64,000 nucleotides of DNA, taken from NCBI RefSeq assembly GCF_900996245.1, contig NZ_CAAJGK010000063.1, positions 62,001 to 126,000 on the forward strand, in the 5' to 3' direction. Both the position numbers and the translations under genes were made by a program. This document shows, one piece after another, positions 34,311 through 43,224 of this stretch; the stretch's first letter is position 1, and each line of letters begins with the position of its first letter. This stretch comes from Paraburkholderia sp. BCC1886 (GTDB lineage: Bacteria; Pseudomonadota; Gammaproteobacteria; Burkholderiales; Burkholderiaceae). Under the pieces are notes generated by a model that worked only from the letters and a program-made list of their open reading frames with translations, ran no database searches and was not told the DNA's origin.

Positions 34311-34490
34311 ATGCTCAGACTGCTACTTGCAACGCTGTTCGTGCTCGGCCTCGGTGGATGCGTCGTCGCACCACCCGGATATGGATATGGCTACGCGCCA
34401 GCCTATGGATATGCACCCGGCTACTACGCGGCGCCGAGTGTCGACGTAGGTATCGGCATCGGTGGGGGACATGGCGGCTGGCATCGTTAA
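34311..34490 (+). CDS. Small Gly/Tyr-rich lipoprotein
   Basis: A 59-residue precursor with signal MLRLLLATLFVLGLGGC, lipobox LGGC and lipidated Cys17. The mature 43 residues are dominated by GYGY and APGYY repeats and end GIGIGGGHGGWHR. A strong ribosome site, AAGGAGGAATC, directly precedes the ATG. Small lipoproteins of this kind are common in Burkholderia and have no known role; surface or envelope-stress functions are only guesses. An inverted repeat ACGTATCGGCT / AGCCGATACGT just after the stop probably terminates it. Confidence 0.75.
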   Translation: MLRLLLATLFVLGLGGCVVAPPGYGYGYAPAYGYAPGYYAAPSVDVGIGIGGGHGGWHR

Positions 34491-34496
34491 ACGGTA

Positions 34497-34525
34497 CGTA
34501 TCGGCTGAATAGCCGATACGTTTCA
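34497..34525 (+). terminator. Weak terminator-like hairpin after the small lipoprotein gene
   Basis: ACGTATCGGCT-GAAT-AGCCGATACGT, an 11-bp perfect stem, followed only by TTC, so the T-run is poor. It could also act on the convergent ridA gene. Confidence 0.55.
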
Positions 34526-34548
34526 ACAACACCCACCGTATCGGACGT

Positions 34549-34953
34549 TCAGATCAGCCCGGTCGCTTCGACTTCAATCTTGAATCCGTAATGCAATTGC
34601 GGGACCGGCACCACCGCGCGTGCCGGTCGGGCTTCGCCTGCCCAGCGCGCGTAGATCTGATTGAAGCTCGGCCAATTGTCGATGTCGGAAATATAAACGC
34701 GGACCTGTACCAGTTGCGCAACGCTGCTTCCCGCGCTTTCAAGTGCGTGGCGAACATTGGCGAGTACCTGCTCCGCTTGCACTTCGAACGAGGCGTCCGC
34801 GAGCTTTTGGCCTTGCGCATCGATCGGTAATTGCCCCGACACGAACGCGAAACCATTCGCTATCGCGACATGGCTGTAGTGACCACCCGGCTTCGCTAGC
34901 GAAGCGGGATTCGAGGTTTGCGGCAATTGCGGTTCAGATTGGCTAACAGCCAT
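34549..34953 (-). CDS. RidA/YjgF/Rid family enamine/imine deaminase-like protein
   Basis: A 134-residue Rid-superfamily protein. YSHVAIANGFAFVSGQLPID and VRVYISDIDNWPSFNQIYARW are typical. The PARAVVPV segment contains the Arg that binds the carboxylate of 2-aminoacrylate in RidA, and HYGFKIEVEA closes the fold. It probably detoxifies reactive enamines or imines; as a diverged Rid member it might act on another carbonyl. The gene stands alone in minus orientation, with no dehydratase next to it. Confidence 0.88.
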   Translation of the reverse strand: MAVSQSEPQLPQTSNPASLAKPGGHYSHVAIANGFAFVSGQLPIDAQGQKLADASFEVQAEQVLANVRHALESAGSSVAQLVQVRVYISDIDNWPSFNQIYARWAGEARPARAVVPVPQLHYGFKIEVEATGLI

Positions 34954-35024
34954 GAATGCGACTCCAGGAGTGATGGCGCCAAAGCAGCGCGTCGGTAAAA
35001 ACGCTGCATGCCATCACCTGCGAG

Positions 35025-35255
35025 TCACACGCTCAGCGCATCCAGCTTCTCGCGGGCGTCGGCGCAGCGGCGATTCAGATCGCGATGCATCAACTGACTA
35101 TCGAGCAGTGTCGATACATCGAACAACCCATAATCAAAGCGCAAGACGTATTCGATATCCGTGTAATCGTGATAGGCGCCGCTGTCGGCCAGCTTCTGCG
35201 CTTCGGCGAATGCAGCAGATTGCCGTTCGCCGTCCATCAAGTCTCTTATCGCCAT
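35025..35255 (-). CDS. Small 76-residue soluble protein, unknown
   Basis: Starts MAIRDLMDGERQSAAFAEAQ at an ATG preceded by CGGAGCGG; upstream in-frame ATGs would add an unlikely hydrophobic tail. The sequence is mostly helical and charged: QKLADSGAYHDYTDIEYVLRFDYG, then SQLMHRDLNRRCADAREKLDAL at the C-terminus. There is no signal peptide. I do not recognise a family. Codon use fits the neighbours. It is 69 bases downstream of nothing obvious and upstream of the ridA promoter region in the same orientation. Confidence 0.6.
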   Translation of the reverse strand: MAIRDLMDGERQSAAFAEAQKLADSGAYHDYTDIEYVLRFDYGLFDVSTLLDSQLMHRDLNRRCADAREKLDALSV

Positions 35256-35387
35256 GATTGCCGCTCCGAGGAACAGTGGCTCCATCATAGCAATGCAAAA
35301 TGAAACGCAAGGTAGCGCGCACGCAACACCGGGTGTTTTCCTTAGTCGCGCTGCATTCGCGACCGGCACGGTCGTACTGAAACGACG

Positions 35388-36608
35388 TCACACAACCGCA
35401 ACCGGCGCCTTCGCTCCGTGCAGCTTCACGACGAGTATCCGCCCGACGTAACACAACACACCCGCTACCCCGACGACGACACCCATGCCTCTCGGCGAAC
35501 CGTCTTGCCACAGTCCCACGGCCAGGCTCGACAACGCGCCCAGCGACAACTGCACCGCGCCGAACACGGCCGCTGCCGCGCCGGCATTGAGCGGATAGCG
35601 ATGCATGAGATCGGTCGTGCAATTGGCGGACAGTACGCCCACGACACCGACCACGAAAAACAGCCCGAACACGATCGACCACAGGCCGCCCCATCCGGTC
35701 AACGACACCAGACACACGAACAGCGAAGCCACGCAACTGACAGTGGCCGCCGCCGAAATAATCGGCAACGGACCGAGCCGGCCGACGAGTCGCGTATTCA
35801 GGAAATTGCCGAACATGATGCCGGCGATGTTCAGCGCAAAGAAGAACCCGTAGTGCTGCGCGGACACGTGGAAATAGTCGATATATACGAAGGGTGTCGC
35901 CGTGATGTACGCGAACATCGACGCGAACGCCATTCCGCCGCACAGCATGTGCCCCCACGCAACCGGATCGCGCAGCAACTTGCCATAGGCACCGAACGAT
36001 TTCACCAACGCCGATTGCGCCCGCTTCTCGCGTGGCCACGTTTCGGGCACCTTGAGCCAGGCCGTGACGGCGCACACGGCGCCGAACAGCGTGAGCGCCA
36101 CGAACACGACGCGCCAGCCCCCGAGTAGCAGCAACTGGCCGCCTATCAACGGCGCGAGCAGCGGCCCGACCGACGTCACGATGGCGAGCATCGACAGCAC
36201 GCGGGCGGCGTCGGTGGGACTGTGCGCATCGCGGGCAATCGCGCGCGCCAGCACCGAAGCCGCGCCGGCGCCGAGCGCCTGCACGAAGCGGAATATCACC
36301 AACGATTCGATCGAGAACGACAGCGCGCAGGCAACGGTCGCGATCGCATACATGACGATGCCGCCGAGCAACACGGGGCGGCGTCCATAGCTATCCGACA
36401 GCGGACCATAAACGAGCATGCCGAGCGAAAAGCCGAACATGAAACTGGTGAGCGTGGTCTGCGCGCGGCCGGCGCTGATCGCAAATGCCTGCGCAATGGT
36501 CGGCAGGCTCGGCAGATACATATCGATGGAAATCGGCCCGCAGGCGGCCAGCGCACCGAGCAACAGGATCAGCCGGCCATCGGGCCGGCGGGTGACGACG
36601 TGAGACAT
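35388..36608 (-). CDS. Bcr/CflA-type MFS multidrug exporter
   Basis: A 406-residue, 12-helix major facilitator. The first helix region ends in GPISIDMYLPSLPTIA, a hallmark of the Bcr/CflA drug-resistance branch. Motif A, GPLSDSYGRRPVLLGG, follows helix 2, and RFVQALGAGAASVLARAIARD is the conserved motif B/C region with its Arg. It presumably exports drugs or metabolites by proton antiport. The start at 36608 gives a standard N-terminus; longer frames upstream run into non-coding sequence. It is divergent from hemL; no dedicated regulator is adjacent. Confidence 0.9.
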   Translation of the reverse strand: MSHVVTRRPDGRLILLLGALAACGPISIDMYLPSLPTIAQAFAISAGRAQTTLTSFMFGFSLGMLVYGPLSDSYGRRPVLLGGIVMYAIATVACALSFSIESLVIFRFVQALGAGAASVLARAIARDAHSPTDAARVLSMLAIVTSVGPLLAPLIGGQLLLLGGWRVVFVALTLFGAVCAVTAWLKVPETWPREKRAQSALVKSFGAYGKLLRDPVAWGHMLCGGMAFASMFAYITATPFVYIDYFHVSAQHYGFFFALNIAGIMFGNFLNTRLVGRLGPLPIISAAATVSCVASLFVCLVSLTGWGGLWSIVFGLFFVVGVVGVLSANCTTDLMHRYPLNAGAAAAVFGAVQLSLGALSSLAVGLWQDGSPRGMGVVVGVAGVLCYVGRILVVKLHGAKAPVAVV

Positions 36609-36909
36609 GGAAATCCAGATGGCGCACCGCTCCGTCGTTGACGGCGCAATGAAGTGAGCCGGAGAAAACTGCACCAGCAAAGCCCGATTGTAAGCGACAT
36701 CGAATCCCGTCCCCTTCTGAACGCCCTTTCCCGCCCGCGGTCGCCGCCTCACCCCCGCGGGCCGCGCGGCTACCCGTTCAGCGCGACTCCGGTACAATTT
36801 CCGCACCCATCCCAGCGTGGAACGCACGGCTCTCCGGGCCGACCCGGGCTGTCTCCGGGTCATCCGCGGGCCGCTTCCGTCGCTGCAGAACCCCTATTCC
36901 GCTATCGCC
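36609..36909 (+). other. Divergent intergenic region of MFS gene and hemL
   Basis: About 300 bases. TACAAT at 36793-36798 is a plausible -10 element for hemL, placing the start about 105 bases before its ATG. A GC-rich tract precedes it. No small gene, riboswitch or operator was recognised. Confidence 0.4.
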
Positions 36910-38193
36910 ATGTCCAAAAACGAAATCCTCTTCGAACGCGCGCAGCGCACGATTCCCGGCGGCGTCAACTCGCCGGTGCGCGCATTCCGCTCGGTCGGCG
37001 GCACGCCGCGCTTCATCGAACGCGCGCAAGGTCCGTACTTCTGGGACGCGGACGGCCAGCGCTATACCGACTACATCGGCTCATGGGGGCCGATGATCCT
37101 CGGCCACGTGCATCCCGAAGTGCTCGAAGCCGTGCAGCGCGTGCTGGCCAACGGTTTCTCGTTCGGCGCGCCGACCGAATCGGAAGTGGAAATCGCCGAG
37201 GAAATCTGCAAGCTGGTGCCGTCCATCGAACAGGTGCGGATGGTGTCGAGCGGCACCGAAGCCACCATGAGCGCGTTGCGTCTGGCGCGCGGTTTCACGA
37301 ACCGCAGTCGCATCGTCAAGTTCGAAGGCTGTTATCACGGTCACGCGGACAGCTTGCTGGTCAAGGCGGGCTCGGGTCTGCTGACGTTCGGCAACCCGAC
37401 CTCGGCGGGCGTGCCGGTCGACATCGCGAAGCACACCACGGTGCTCGAGTACAACAACGTCGCCGAACTCGAAGAGGCGTTCAAGGCTTTCGGCAACGAG
37501 ATCGCATCGGTCATCGTCGAACCGGTTGCGGGCAACATGAATCTGGTACGCGCCACGCCCGAGTTCCTGCAAGCGCTGCGGCGCCTGTGTAGCGAATATG
37601 GTTCGGTGCTGATTTTCGACGAAGTGATGTGCGGTTTTCGGGTCGCCCTCGGCGGTGCGCAAGAGGTGTACGGCATCACGCCGGATCTGACGTGTCTGGG
37701 CAAGGTGATCGGCGGCGGCATGCCGGCCGCGGCCTTCGGCGGTCGTCGGGACATCATGGCGCATCTCGCGCCGCTCGGCGGCGTCTATCAGGCCGGCACC
37801 CTGTCGGGCAATCCGATCGCCGTGGCCGCCGGCCTGAAGACCCTGCAACTCATCCAGGCGCCCGGCTTCTACGAAACACTTTCCGCACGCACCGCGCGCC
37901 TCGCGCAAGGTCTGGCGAAGGTGGCGAACGAAGCGGCGGTGCCGTTCGCGGCCGATTCGCTCGGCGGCATGTTCGGCCTGTATTTCACCGAGTCGGTTCC
38001 GGCCAGCTTCGCCGAAGTCACGAAAAGCGACGTGCCGCGCTTCAACGCGTTCTTCCACAAGATGCTCGACGCGGGCGTGTATTTCGCGCCGTCGGCATAC
38101 GAGGCCGGCTTCGTGTCGATCGCTCACGACGACGCGATCGTCGACGCGACGATCGACGCGGCGCGCGGCGCGTTCGCTTCGCTCGCGGCCTGA
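36910..38193 (+). CDS. hemL: Glutamate-1-semialdehyde 2,1-aminomutase
   Basis: A 427-residue PLP enzyme converting glutamate-1-semialdehyde to 5-aminolevulinate in the C5 haem pathway. [17 protein letters not shown] near the N-terminus and [15 protein letters not shown] follow the family pattern. The Schiff-base Lys is in [19 protein letters not shown], and [10 protein letters not shown] comes after it. The ATG at 36910 gives the family N-terminus; 31 in-frame upstream codons are rejected. It is followed 76 bases later by ribD. Confidence 0.97.
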   Translation: MSKNEILFERAQRTIPGGVNSPVRAFRSVGGTPRFIERAQGPYFWDADGQRYTDYIGSWGPMILGHVHPEVLEAVQRVLANGFSFGAPTESEVEIAEEICKLVPSIEQVRMVSSGTEATMSALRLARGFTNRSRIVKFEGCYHGHADSLLVKAGSGLLTFGNPTSAGVPVDIAKHTTVLEYNNVAELEEAFKAFGNEIASVIVEPVAGNMNLVRATPEFLQALRRLCSEYGSVLIFDEVMCGFRVALGGAQEVYGITPDLTCLGKVIGGGMPAAAFGGRRDIMAHLAPLGGVYQAGTLSGNPIAVAAGLKTLQLIQAPGFYETLSARTARLAQGLAKVANEAAVPFAADSLGGMFGLYFTESVPASFAEVTKSDVPRFNAFFHKMLDAGVYFAPSAYEAGFVSIAHDDAIVDATIDAARGAFASLAA

Positions 38194-38269
38194 GGCGCGC
38201 AACCACGCACACAGGCCTTCGCCCAGGCATTCGCGCCCGCCCAGCCACCGCCACCACCACCGGACACCG

Positions 38270-39427
38270 ATGTTTTCGCAAACCGATTTTGTCCATATGG
38301 AACGCGCGCTAGCTCTGGCGAGACGCGGCATGTACACCACCGACCCGAATCCGCGCGTCGGCTGCGTGCTCGTCAAGAACGACGAGGTCATCGGCGAAGG
38401 CTTCACGCAACCCGCCGGTCAGGATCATGCGGAAGTGCGCGCCTTGAAGGATGCGCGCTCGCGCGGCCACGATCTGCGCGGCGCGACGGCCTACGTCACG
38501 CTGGAACCGTGCAGTCACTTCGGCCGCACACCGCCCTGTGCGAACGCGCTGATCGAAGCGCAGGTCAGCCGCGTGGTCGCCGCGATGCAGGATCCGAATC
38601 CGCAAGTTTCCGGGCGCGGTCTCGCGATGCTGCGCGACGCCGGTATCGAAGTGCGTTGCGGTTTGCTGGCGCAGGAAGCCCACGAACTGAACATCGGTTT
38701 CGTGTCGCGCATGACGCGCGGCCGGCCCTGGGTACGGATGAAGGTGGCGGCTTCGCTCGACGGCCGCACCGGTTTGCCGTCCGGCATCAGCCAGTGGATT
38801 ACGGGCGAAGCGGCGCGCGCGGACGGCCATGCGTGGCGCGCCCGTGCCTCGGCGATTCTGACCGGCATCGGCACGGTGCGCGAAGACGATCCGCGCATGA
38901 CGGTGCGAGCCATCGACACGCCCCGTCAACCGCAACGCGTGCTGGTCGACGGTCGTCTCGACGTGCCGCCGGAAGCGCAAATTCTGGCCGGCGCACCGAC
39001 GTTGATTTTTTGCGGCAATCTCGATGAGCGGCACACCGAACGCGCAAACGCGCTGCGCGATCGCGGCGCCGAGATCGTGCAGATGGCGAATGCGGCGGGC
39101 AAGGTCGACCTGCCTGCCATGCTCAAGGCGCTTGGCGAACGCGGTGTCAACGAGTTGCACGTGGAAGCGGGCTACAAGCTGAACGGTTCGCTGCTGCGCG
39201 AAGGCTGTGTCGACGAATTGCTCGTCTACCTCGCGCCCAGTCTGCTCGGCATGGACTCGATGAGCATGTTCAACCTGAGCGCACCCGAGACGCTCGATGC
39301 CCGTGTCAAACTGAATTTTCATGCGGTCGACCGGATCGGCGACGATCTGCGGATTCTCGCGCGCTTCGTGCCGGCTACAGCAGCCGCCGCCGAGGCCGAT
39401 GCCGCCGCGCCTCCCATTACGAAATAA
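38270..39427 (+). CDS. ribD: Riboflavin biosynthesis deaminase/reductase
   Basis: A 385-residue bifunctional enzyme. The N-terminal deaminase (about 1-145) has the zinc ligands His53 in HAEV, with catalytic Glu55, and Cys81 and Cys90 in PCSHFGRTPPC. The C-terminal reductase (about 150-365) has MKVAASLDGRTG and an LHVEAGYKLNGSLL segment. It catalyses the second and third steps from GTP toward lumazine. The C-terminal 15 residues are Ala-rich and disordered. ribE follows after 22 bases, so they are co-transcribed. Confidence 0.97.
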   Translation: MFSQTDFVHMERALALARRGMYTTDPNPRVGCVLVKNDEVIGEGFTQPAGQDHAEVRALKDARSRGHDLRGATAYVTLEPCSHFGRTPPCANALIEAQVSRVVAAMQDPNPQVSGRGLAMLRDAGIEVRCGLLAQEAHELNIGFVSRMTRGRPWVRMKVAASLDGRTGLPSGISQWITGEAARADGHAWRARASAILTGIGTVREDDPRMTVRAIDTPRQPQRVLVDGRLDVPPEAQILAGAPTLIFCGNLDERHTERANALRDRGAEIVQMANAAGKVDLPAMLKALGERGVNELHVEAGYKLNGSLLREGCVDELLVYLAPSLLGMDSMSMFNLSAPETLDARVKLNFHAVDRIGDDLRILARFVPATAAAAEADAAAPPITK

Positions 39428-39449
39428 GCACACGACAAGGATCAGCACG

Positions 39450-40085
39450 ATGTTTACAGGAATCGTCGCGGCAGTGGGCCGCATCGAATCAGTCAACCCG
39501 CTCGGCACCGACGGCGATGCCGGCGTGCGTCTGAACGTGCAGGCCGGCGGCCTCGAGTTGGACGACGTCCAGCTCGGCGACAGCATCACCATTCAGGGCG
39601 CCTGCATGACGGTGGTGGCCAAGACCGCCGACTCGTTCGAAGTCGACGTGTCGCGCGAAAGCTTGAACTGCACCGCCGGGCTCGGCGAGATCGGCGAGGT
39701 CAATCTGGAAAAAGCGCTGCGTGCGCACGACCGGCTCGGCGGCCACATCGTGTCGGGTCACGTGGACGGCCTCGGCACCGTCACCCATTTTGCGCCGGTG
39801 GGCGAATCGCACGAACTGCGCGTGCTGGCGCCGCGCGAGATCGGCCGCTATCTCGCGTACAAAGGCTCGATTACCGTGAATGGCGTGAGCCTGACCGTCA
39901 ACTCGGTGAAGGACCGCGACGACGGCTGCGAATTTTCGATCAACCTGATTCCGCACACGGTCGAAGTCACCGCGCTGAAGCATTTGCGTGAAGGGACCCG
40001 GGTCAATCTGGAGATCGATCTGATTGCGCGGTACGTGGAGCGGATGATGTCCGCGCCCACCGGCAGCGTGCCGGTTTCCAGATAA
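39450..40085 (+). CDS. ribE: Riboflavin synthase alpha chain
   Basis: A 211-residue enzyme that dismutates two lumazines to riboflavin (also named ribC in some nomenclatures). The internal duplication is plain: MFTGIVAAVGRIESV opens the first lumazine-binding barrel and GGHIVSGHVDGLGTV the second, with conserved SLTV in GVSLTVNSV. AAGG precedes the ATG by about ten bases. It ends 20 bases from the convergent TPP-enzyme gene. An upstream in-frame extension overlaps ribD and is rejected. Confidence 0.97.
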   Translation: MFTGIVAAVGRIESVNPLGTDGDAGVRLNVQAGGLELDDVQLGDSITIQGACMTVVAKTADSFEVDVSRESLNCTAGLGEIGEVNLEKALRAHDRLGGHIVSGHVDGLGTVTHFAPVGESHELRVLAPREIGRYLAYKGSITVNGVSLTVNSVKDRDDGCEFSINLIPHTVEVTALKHLREGTRVNLEIDLIARYVERMMSAPTGSVPVSR

Positions 40086-40105
40086 CCTGCCTTCACGCGC
40101 GGCGG

Positions 40106-41779
40106 CTAATCCTGGGTTAGCCGCGCAATCGGTGTGATCTGCAGCGGGTCGGTGCGCAACTCGATCAGCGCAGCGACGCCGGCCTGCTGCGCACGCTCGA
40201 ACGCGGCCGGAAAGTCTTCCGTGCGCTCGACGCGTTCCGCGTGTGCGCCGAACGATTTAGCCAGCGCGATGAAGTCGGGATTCGCGAGACGCGTCGCCGA
40301 CACGCGGCCCGGGTATTCGCGTTCCTGATGCATACGGATGGTGCCGAGCATGCCGTTGTTCACCACGATCACGATGAGCGGTGCGCCGAACTGCACGGCC
40401 GTCGCCAGTTCCTGCGGATACATCATGAAGCAGCCGTCGCCGGCGAAACACACCACCGTTCGCTGCGGATTCTGCAGCTTCGCCGCAATGGCAGCCGGGA
40501 AACCGTAGCCCATCGCGCCGTTGGTCGGCGCGAGTTCGGTACCCGGCGTGCGGTAACGGTAGAAGCGATGCACCCACACCGTGTAATTGCCGGCGCCATT
40601 GGAGATGACCGCGTCGTCGGGCAGCACCTTGTCCAGATGCGACACCACGCTCGCCATATCGACACCCGCGAGTTCGGGGTTCGAAGCAGGCGGCGTCGAG
40701 TGCTTCACGTAGTCGGCGCGCGCGGCCGCGGTCCACGCTTGCCACGGTCTTGCAGCGTTCGTTGCGGACGCACCCAGTTCTTCGAGCGCCGCGGCGAACG
40801 CGCGCATGCCCGCATTGATCGGCAAATGCGCCTGATACACGCGCCCAAGTTCCTGAGCATCGGGATGCACGTGCACCAGTGTCTGGCGCGGCACCGGATG
40901 CCCGATCAGGCTGTAACCGGACGACGTCGTCTCAGCCAGCCGCGATCCAACGACGAGCAGCAGGTCGGCTTCGCGCACGCGATCCGCAAGCGCGGGCGAA
41001 ATGCCAAGACCCAGTTGCCCGACGTAATGCGAGTCGCGGTTGTCGAACAGATCCTGACGACGGAACGACGCCGCCACCGGCAGATCGTTGGCGATGACGA
41101 AGCGTTTGAACGCATCGGTCGCGGAGCGATCCCAGCCCGTGCCACCGAGCACCACCAGCGGTTTCTTCGCGGCGTCGAGCAGGCTTTTCAACTCAGCCAT
41201 CGCGGCCACGGTCGGCGCGGCCTGCGCAATTCGCACCGGCGCGGCATCGGCCACTTCGCCCGCATTGAACAGTACGTCTTCCGGCAAGCTGATCACCACC
41301 GGCCCCGGACGTCCGGACAGCGCAATGCTGAACGCCTTCGCGACGATTTCCGGAATGCGCTCGAGGCTGTCGATCTCCGTGACCCACTTGGCGAGACCGC
41401 CGAACATCTGCCGGTAGTCCACTTCCTGAAACGCACCGCGCCCGATAAAGCCGCGTTCGACCTGACCGATGAACAGGATCATCGGCGTGGAGTCTTCGCG
41501 GGCCGTGTGCACGCCGTTGGCCGCGTGCGTCGCGCCCGGGCCACGCGTGACGAAACAGATGCCAGGGCGCCCGGTGAGTTTGCCGTACGCGTCGGCCATG
41601 TTCGACGCGGCGCCTTCGTGACGGGTGACGATGGTGCGGATGCCGTGCGCGTCGTGCAACGCGTCGAGCACCGCGAGATAACTTTCGCCGGGTACGCAGT
41701 AGACCGTGTCCACGGCATTGCGGACCAACGCGTCGACGAGAATCTGCCCGCCGTTGCGCGATTGAACAGTGTCAGACAT
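40106..41779 (-). CDS. Acetolactate-synthase-like TPP-dependent enzyme
   Basis: A 557-residue member of the ThDP enzyme superfamily. The N-terminal Pyr domain has the activating Glu in TRHEGAASNMADAYGKLTG and FVTRGPGATHAANG. The central domain holds PGPVVISLPEDV. The C-terminal PP domain has the cofactor motif GDGCFMMYPQELATA ending in NNGMLG. No small regulatory subunit is adjacent, and the gene is not in an ilv operon, so it is probably not the housekeeping IlvB. A decarboxylase or carboligase acting on a 2-oxo acid is likely; the substrate is unknown. It is the last of four co-oriented genes; AAGGAG lies ten bases before the chosen ATG. Confidence 0.8.
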   Translation of the reverse strand: MSDTVQSRNGGQILVDALVRNAVDTVYCVPGESYLAVLDALHDAHGIRTIVTRHEGAASNMADAYGKLTGRPGICFVTRGPGATHAANGVHTAREDSTPMILFIGQVERGFIGRGAFQEVDYRQMFGGLAKWVTEIDSLERIPEIVAKAFSIALSGRPGPVVISLPEDVLFNAGEVADAAPVRIAQAAPTVAAMAELKSLLDAAKKPLVVLGGTGWDRSATDAFKRFVIANDLPVAASFRRQDLFDNRDSHYVGQLGLGISPALADRVREADLLLVVGSRLAETTSSGYSLIGHPVPRQTLVHVHPDAQELGRVYQAHLPINAGMRAFAAALEELGASATNAARPWQAWTAAARADYVKHSTPPASNPELAGVDMASVVSHLDKVLPDDAVISNGAGNYTVWVHRFYRYRTPGTELAPTNGAMGYGFPAAIAAKLQNPQRTVVCFAGDGCFMMYPQELATAVQFGAPLIVIVVNNGMLGTIRMHQEREYPGRVSATRLANPDFIALAKSFGAHAERVERTEDFPAAFERAQQAGVAALIELRTDPLQITPIARLTQD

Positions 41780-41854
41780 GGACTTCAAGCTCCTTATGAC
41801 GGGTTTCCCGCAAAAGCATCGCGACGCCGAGCACGGCGTAGTGCGCTACGACGG

Positions 41855-42730
41855 CTAATCGTTCTCTTTGGCCACCGCCGCTCCGGCAATGTGATGACGC
41901 GCCAGCGACTGCGCAACGAAACCCGACGCCTTCATTTCCTCGACGAACTGCGCGAGATAGGCAGCGGCGTCGTCGCCCTTCGCCTTGGGCAGGCCCATCG
42001 CCTGGCGGATCACCATGAAGCGTTGATCGAGCAGCCGCAAGCCGCCCACCTTTGCGCCATCCATTTCGAGTTGCTGTTTGACGCCCGCCGCGACGTCCAG
42101 ATGCTGGTCCAGAAAACCCTGCACGACGGCGGGCGAAGTCGGAATCCGTACGATCGTGGCGCGCTTCAGTTCACGCGTGAGGAACAGATCGTAGGCGCTG
42201 TTCTTGCCGACCGCGACCGTCACGCCGGGTTGATCGACCTGTTCGTTGGTGGTGATCGGCGACGCGTTGCGCACCATGTAGAAACCTTCGATCAGCACGT
42301 ACGGTTTCGTGAAACTGATTTCCTGCCCACGCTTGGGGTCGACCGCGAAGAACCCGATGTCGGCCTTGTCCTGATTCACGTTCTCGACAGAGGCACCCGC
42401 TGATTTGACCGCAACCAGTTGGAGCGGCACGCCTAGCCGCCGGGCAAACTCGGTGGCGAGATCGACCGAGACGCCGACCGGCTGACCGGTGGCCGGATCG
42501 AGCCTGGCCAGGATCGGATTGCCGAGGTTGATCGACGCGCGCAGCGTGCCGCTCGGAGCGAAAACTTTCACCATGGATGCACCTGTCTGCGTCGTGGAAG
42601 AGGCCGCGCCCTGCTGCGGCGCGAGAGAGGAACAGGACGTTAGAGCGAATACCACACTGCTCGCCGTCAGCACGACGCCAAGGATTTGCATGAGGCGCTC
42701 GCGGCCTTGCCTTGCTAAAAGCTTTGTCAT
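41855..42730 (-). CDS. Periplasmic solute-binding lipoprotein (SBP_bac_3 type)
   Basis: A 291-residue binding protein of the amino-acid ABC transporter class. A signal peptide ends in the lipobox ALTSC near residue 33. The core has GTLRASINLGNPILARLDPATGQPVGVSVDLA, then DIGFFAVDPKRGQEISFTKPYV and a C-terminal QFVEEMKASG. These are the ligand-binding lobes for polar amino acids or similar small molecules. No permease or ATPase gene is adjacent, so it is an orphan that may use a distant transporter or act as a sensor. It is 31 bases downstream of the ABM-domain gene and probably co-transcribed. Confidence 0.85.
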   Translation of the reverse strand: MTKLLARQGRERLMQILGVVLTASSVVFALTSCSSLAPQQGAASSTTQTGASMVKVFAPSGTLRASINLGNPILARLDPATGQPVGVSVDLATEFARRLGVPLQLVAVKSAGASVENVNQDKADIGFFAVDPKRGQEISFTKPYVLIEGFYMVRNASPITTNEQVDQPGVTVAVGKNSAYDLFLTRELKRATIVRIPTSPAVVQGFLDQHLDVAAGVKQQLEMDGAKVGGLRLLDQRFMVIRQAMGLPKAKGDDAAAYLAQFVEEMKASGFVAQSLARHHIAGAAVAKEND

Positions 42731-42761
42731 TCCGGAATGCCTCGGTTGGATGCCTCGGTGA

Positions 42762-43199
42762 TTAGCGCACCGCGACGGCCTGATGCAGGCGCTCGTCGAA
42801 GGGACTGCCCAGAAAAGGTTGAAGGTCGTTGCGCAAGTCCTTCACGTAGGGTTCTTCGACGAACGTGTCGTAAGCCGCCGGGGAACGCAACACTTCGACC
42901 AGCGTGAAGTGATTCTTCGCGCCGTCCTGCTGCAACACGTCGATGTGCAGCACCGCCGGATCTTGTTCGGCCTGTTTCGCGTACGACTGCAAGATCGGCA
43001 ATGCGGTCTTGACGGCGGCCGGCTCGATATCGACGTGCACGATCGAATAGAGCGGCGTGTCGGGCTTTGCGTCGACTCCCGCGCTCATGCCCTCGCCGAC
43101 TCCCGCGCTGACCTGCCCGGCGGCGTGAGCCGGGATCCGGCACGCGAGCGCTGCTGTCGCAAAGAGTGTCGCCATGAAGCGGGATTCGATTTTCAACAT
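42762..43199 (-). CDS. Exported antibiotic-biosynthesis-monooxygenase-domain protein
   Basis: A 145-residue protein. The chosen start MLKIESRFMATLFATAALACRIPAHA gives a signal peptide. The rest, YSIVHVDIEPAAVKTALPILQSYAKQAEQDP and FTLVEVLRSPAAYDTFVEEPYVKD, is an ABM dimeric alpha/beta-barrel domain. Cytoplasmic relatives oxidise quinols or act in polyketide tailoring, others have no known activity. An exported ABM protein is unusual. Upstream frames without a signal are alternatives but lack a ribosome site. It lies between the secreted hydrolase and the binding lipoprotein genes with 25-31 base gaps. Confidence 0.75.
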   Translation of the reverse strand: MLKIESRFMATLFATAALACRIPAHAAGQVSAGVGEGMSAGVDAKPDTPLYSIVHVDIEPAAVKTALPILQSYAKQAEQDPAVLHIDVLQQDGAKNHFTLVEVLRSPAAYDTFVEEPYVKDLRNDLQPFLGSPFDERLHQAVAVR

Positions 43200-43224
43200 A
43201 CGGTGGGGGTGGGCTTGCAAAACA

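Noticed and set aside
40106-41779. Calling the TPP enzyme IlvB (housekeeping acetolactate synthase)
   Set aside because: No regulatory subunit or ilvC is adjacent and the neighbours are exported proteins; only the superfamily is supported.
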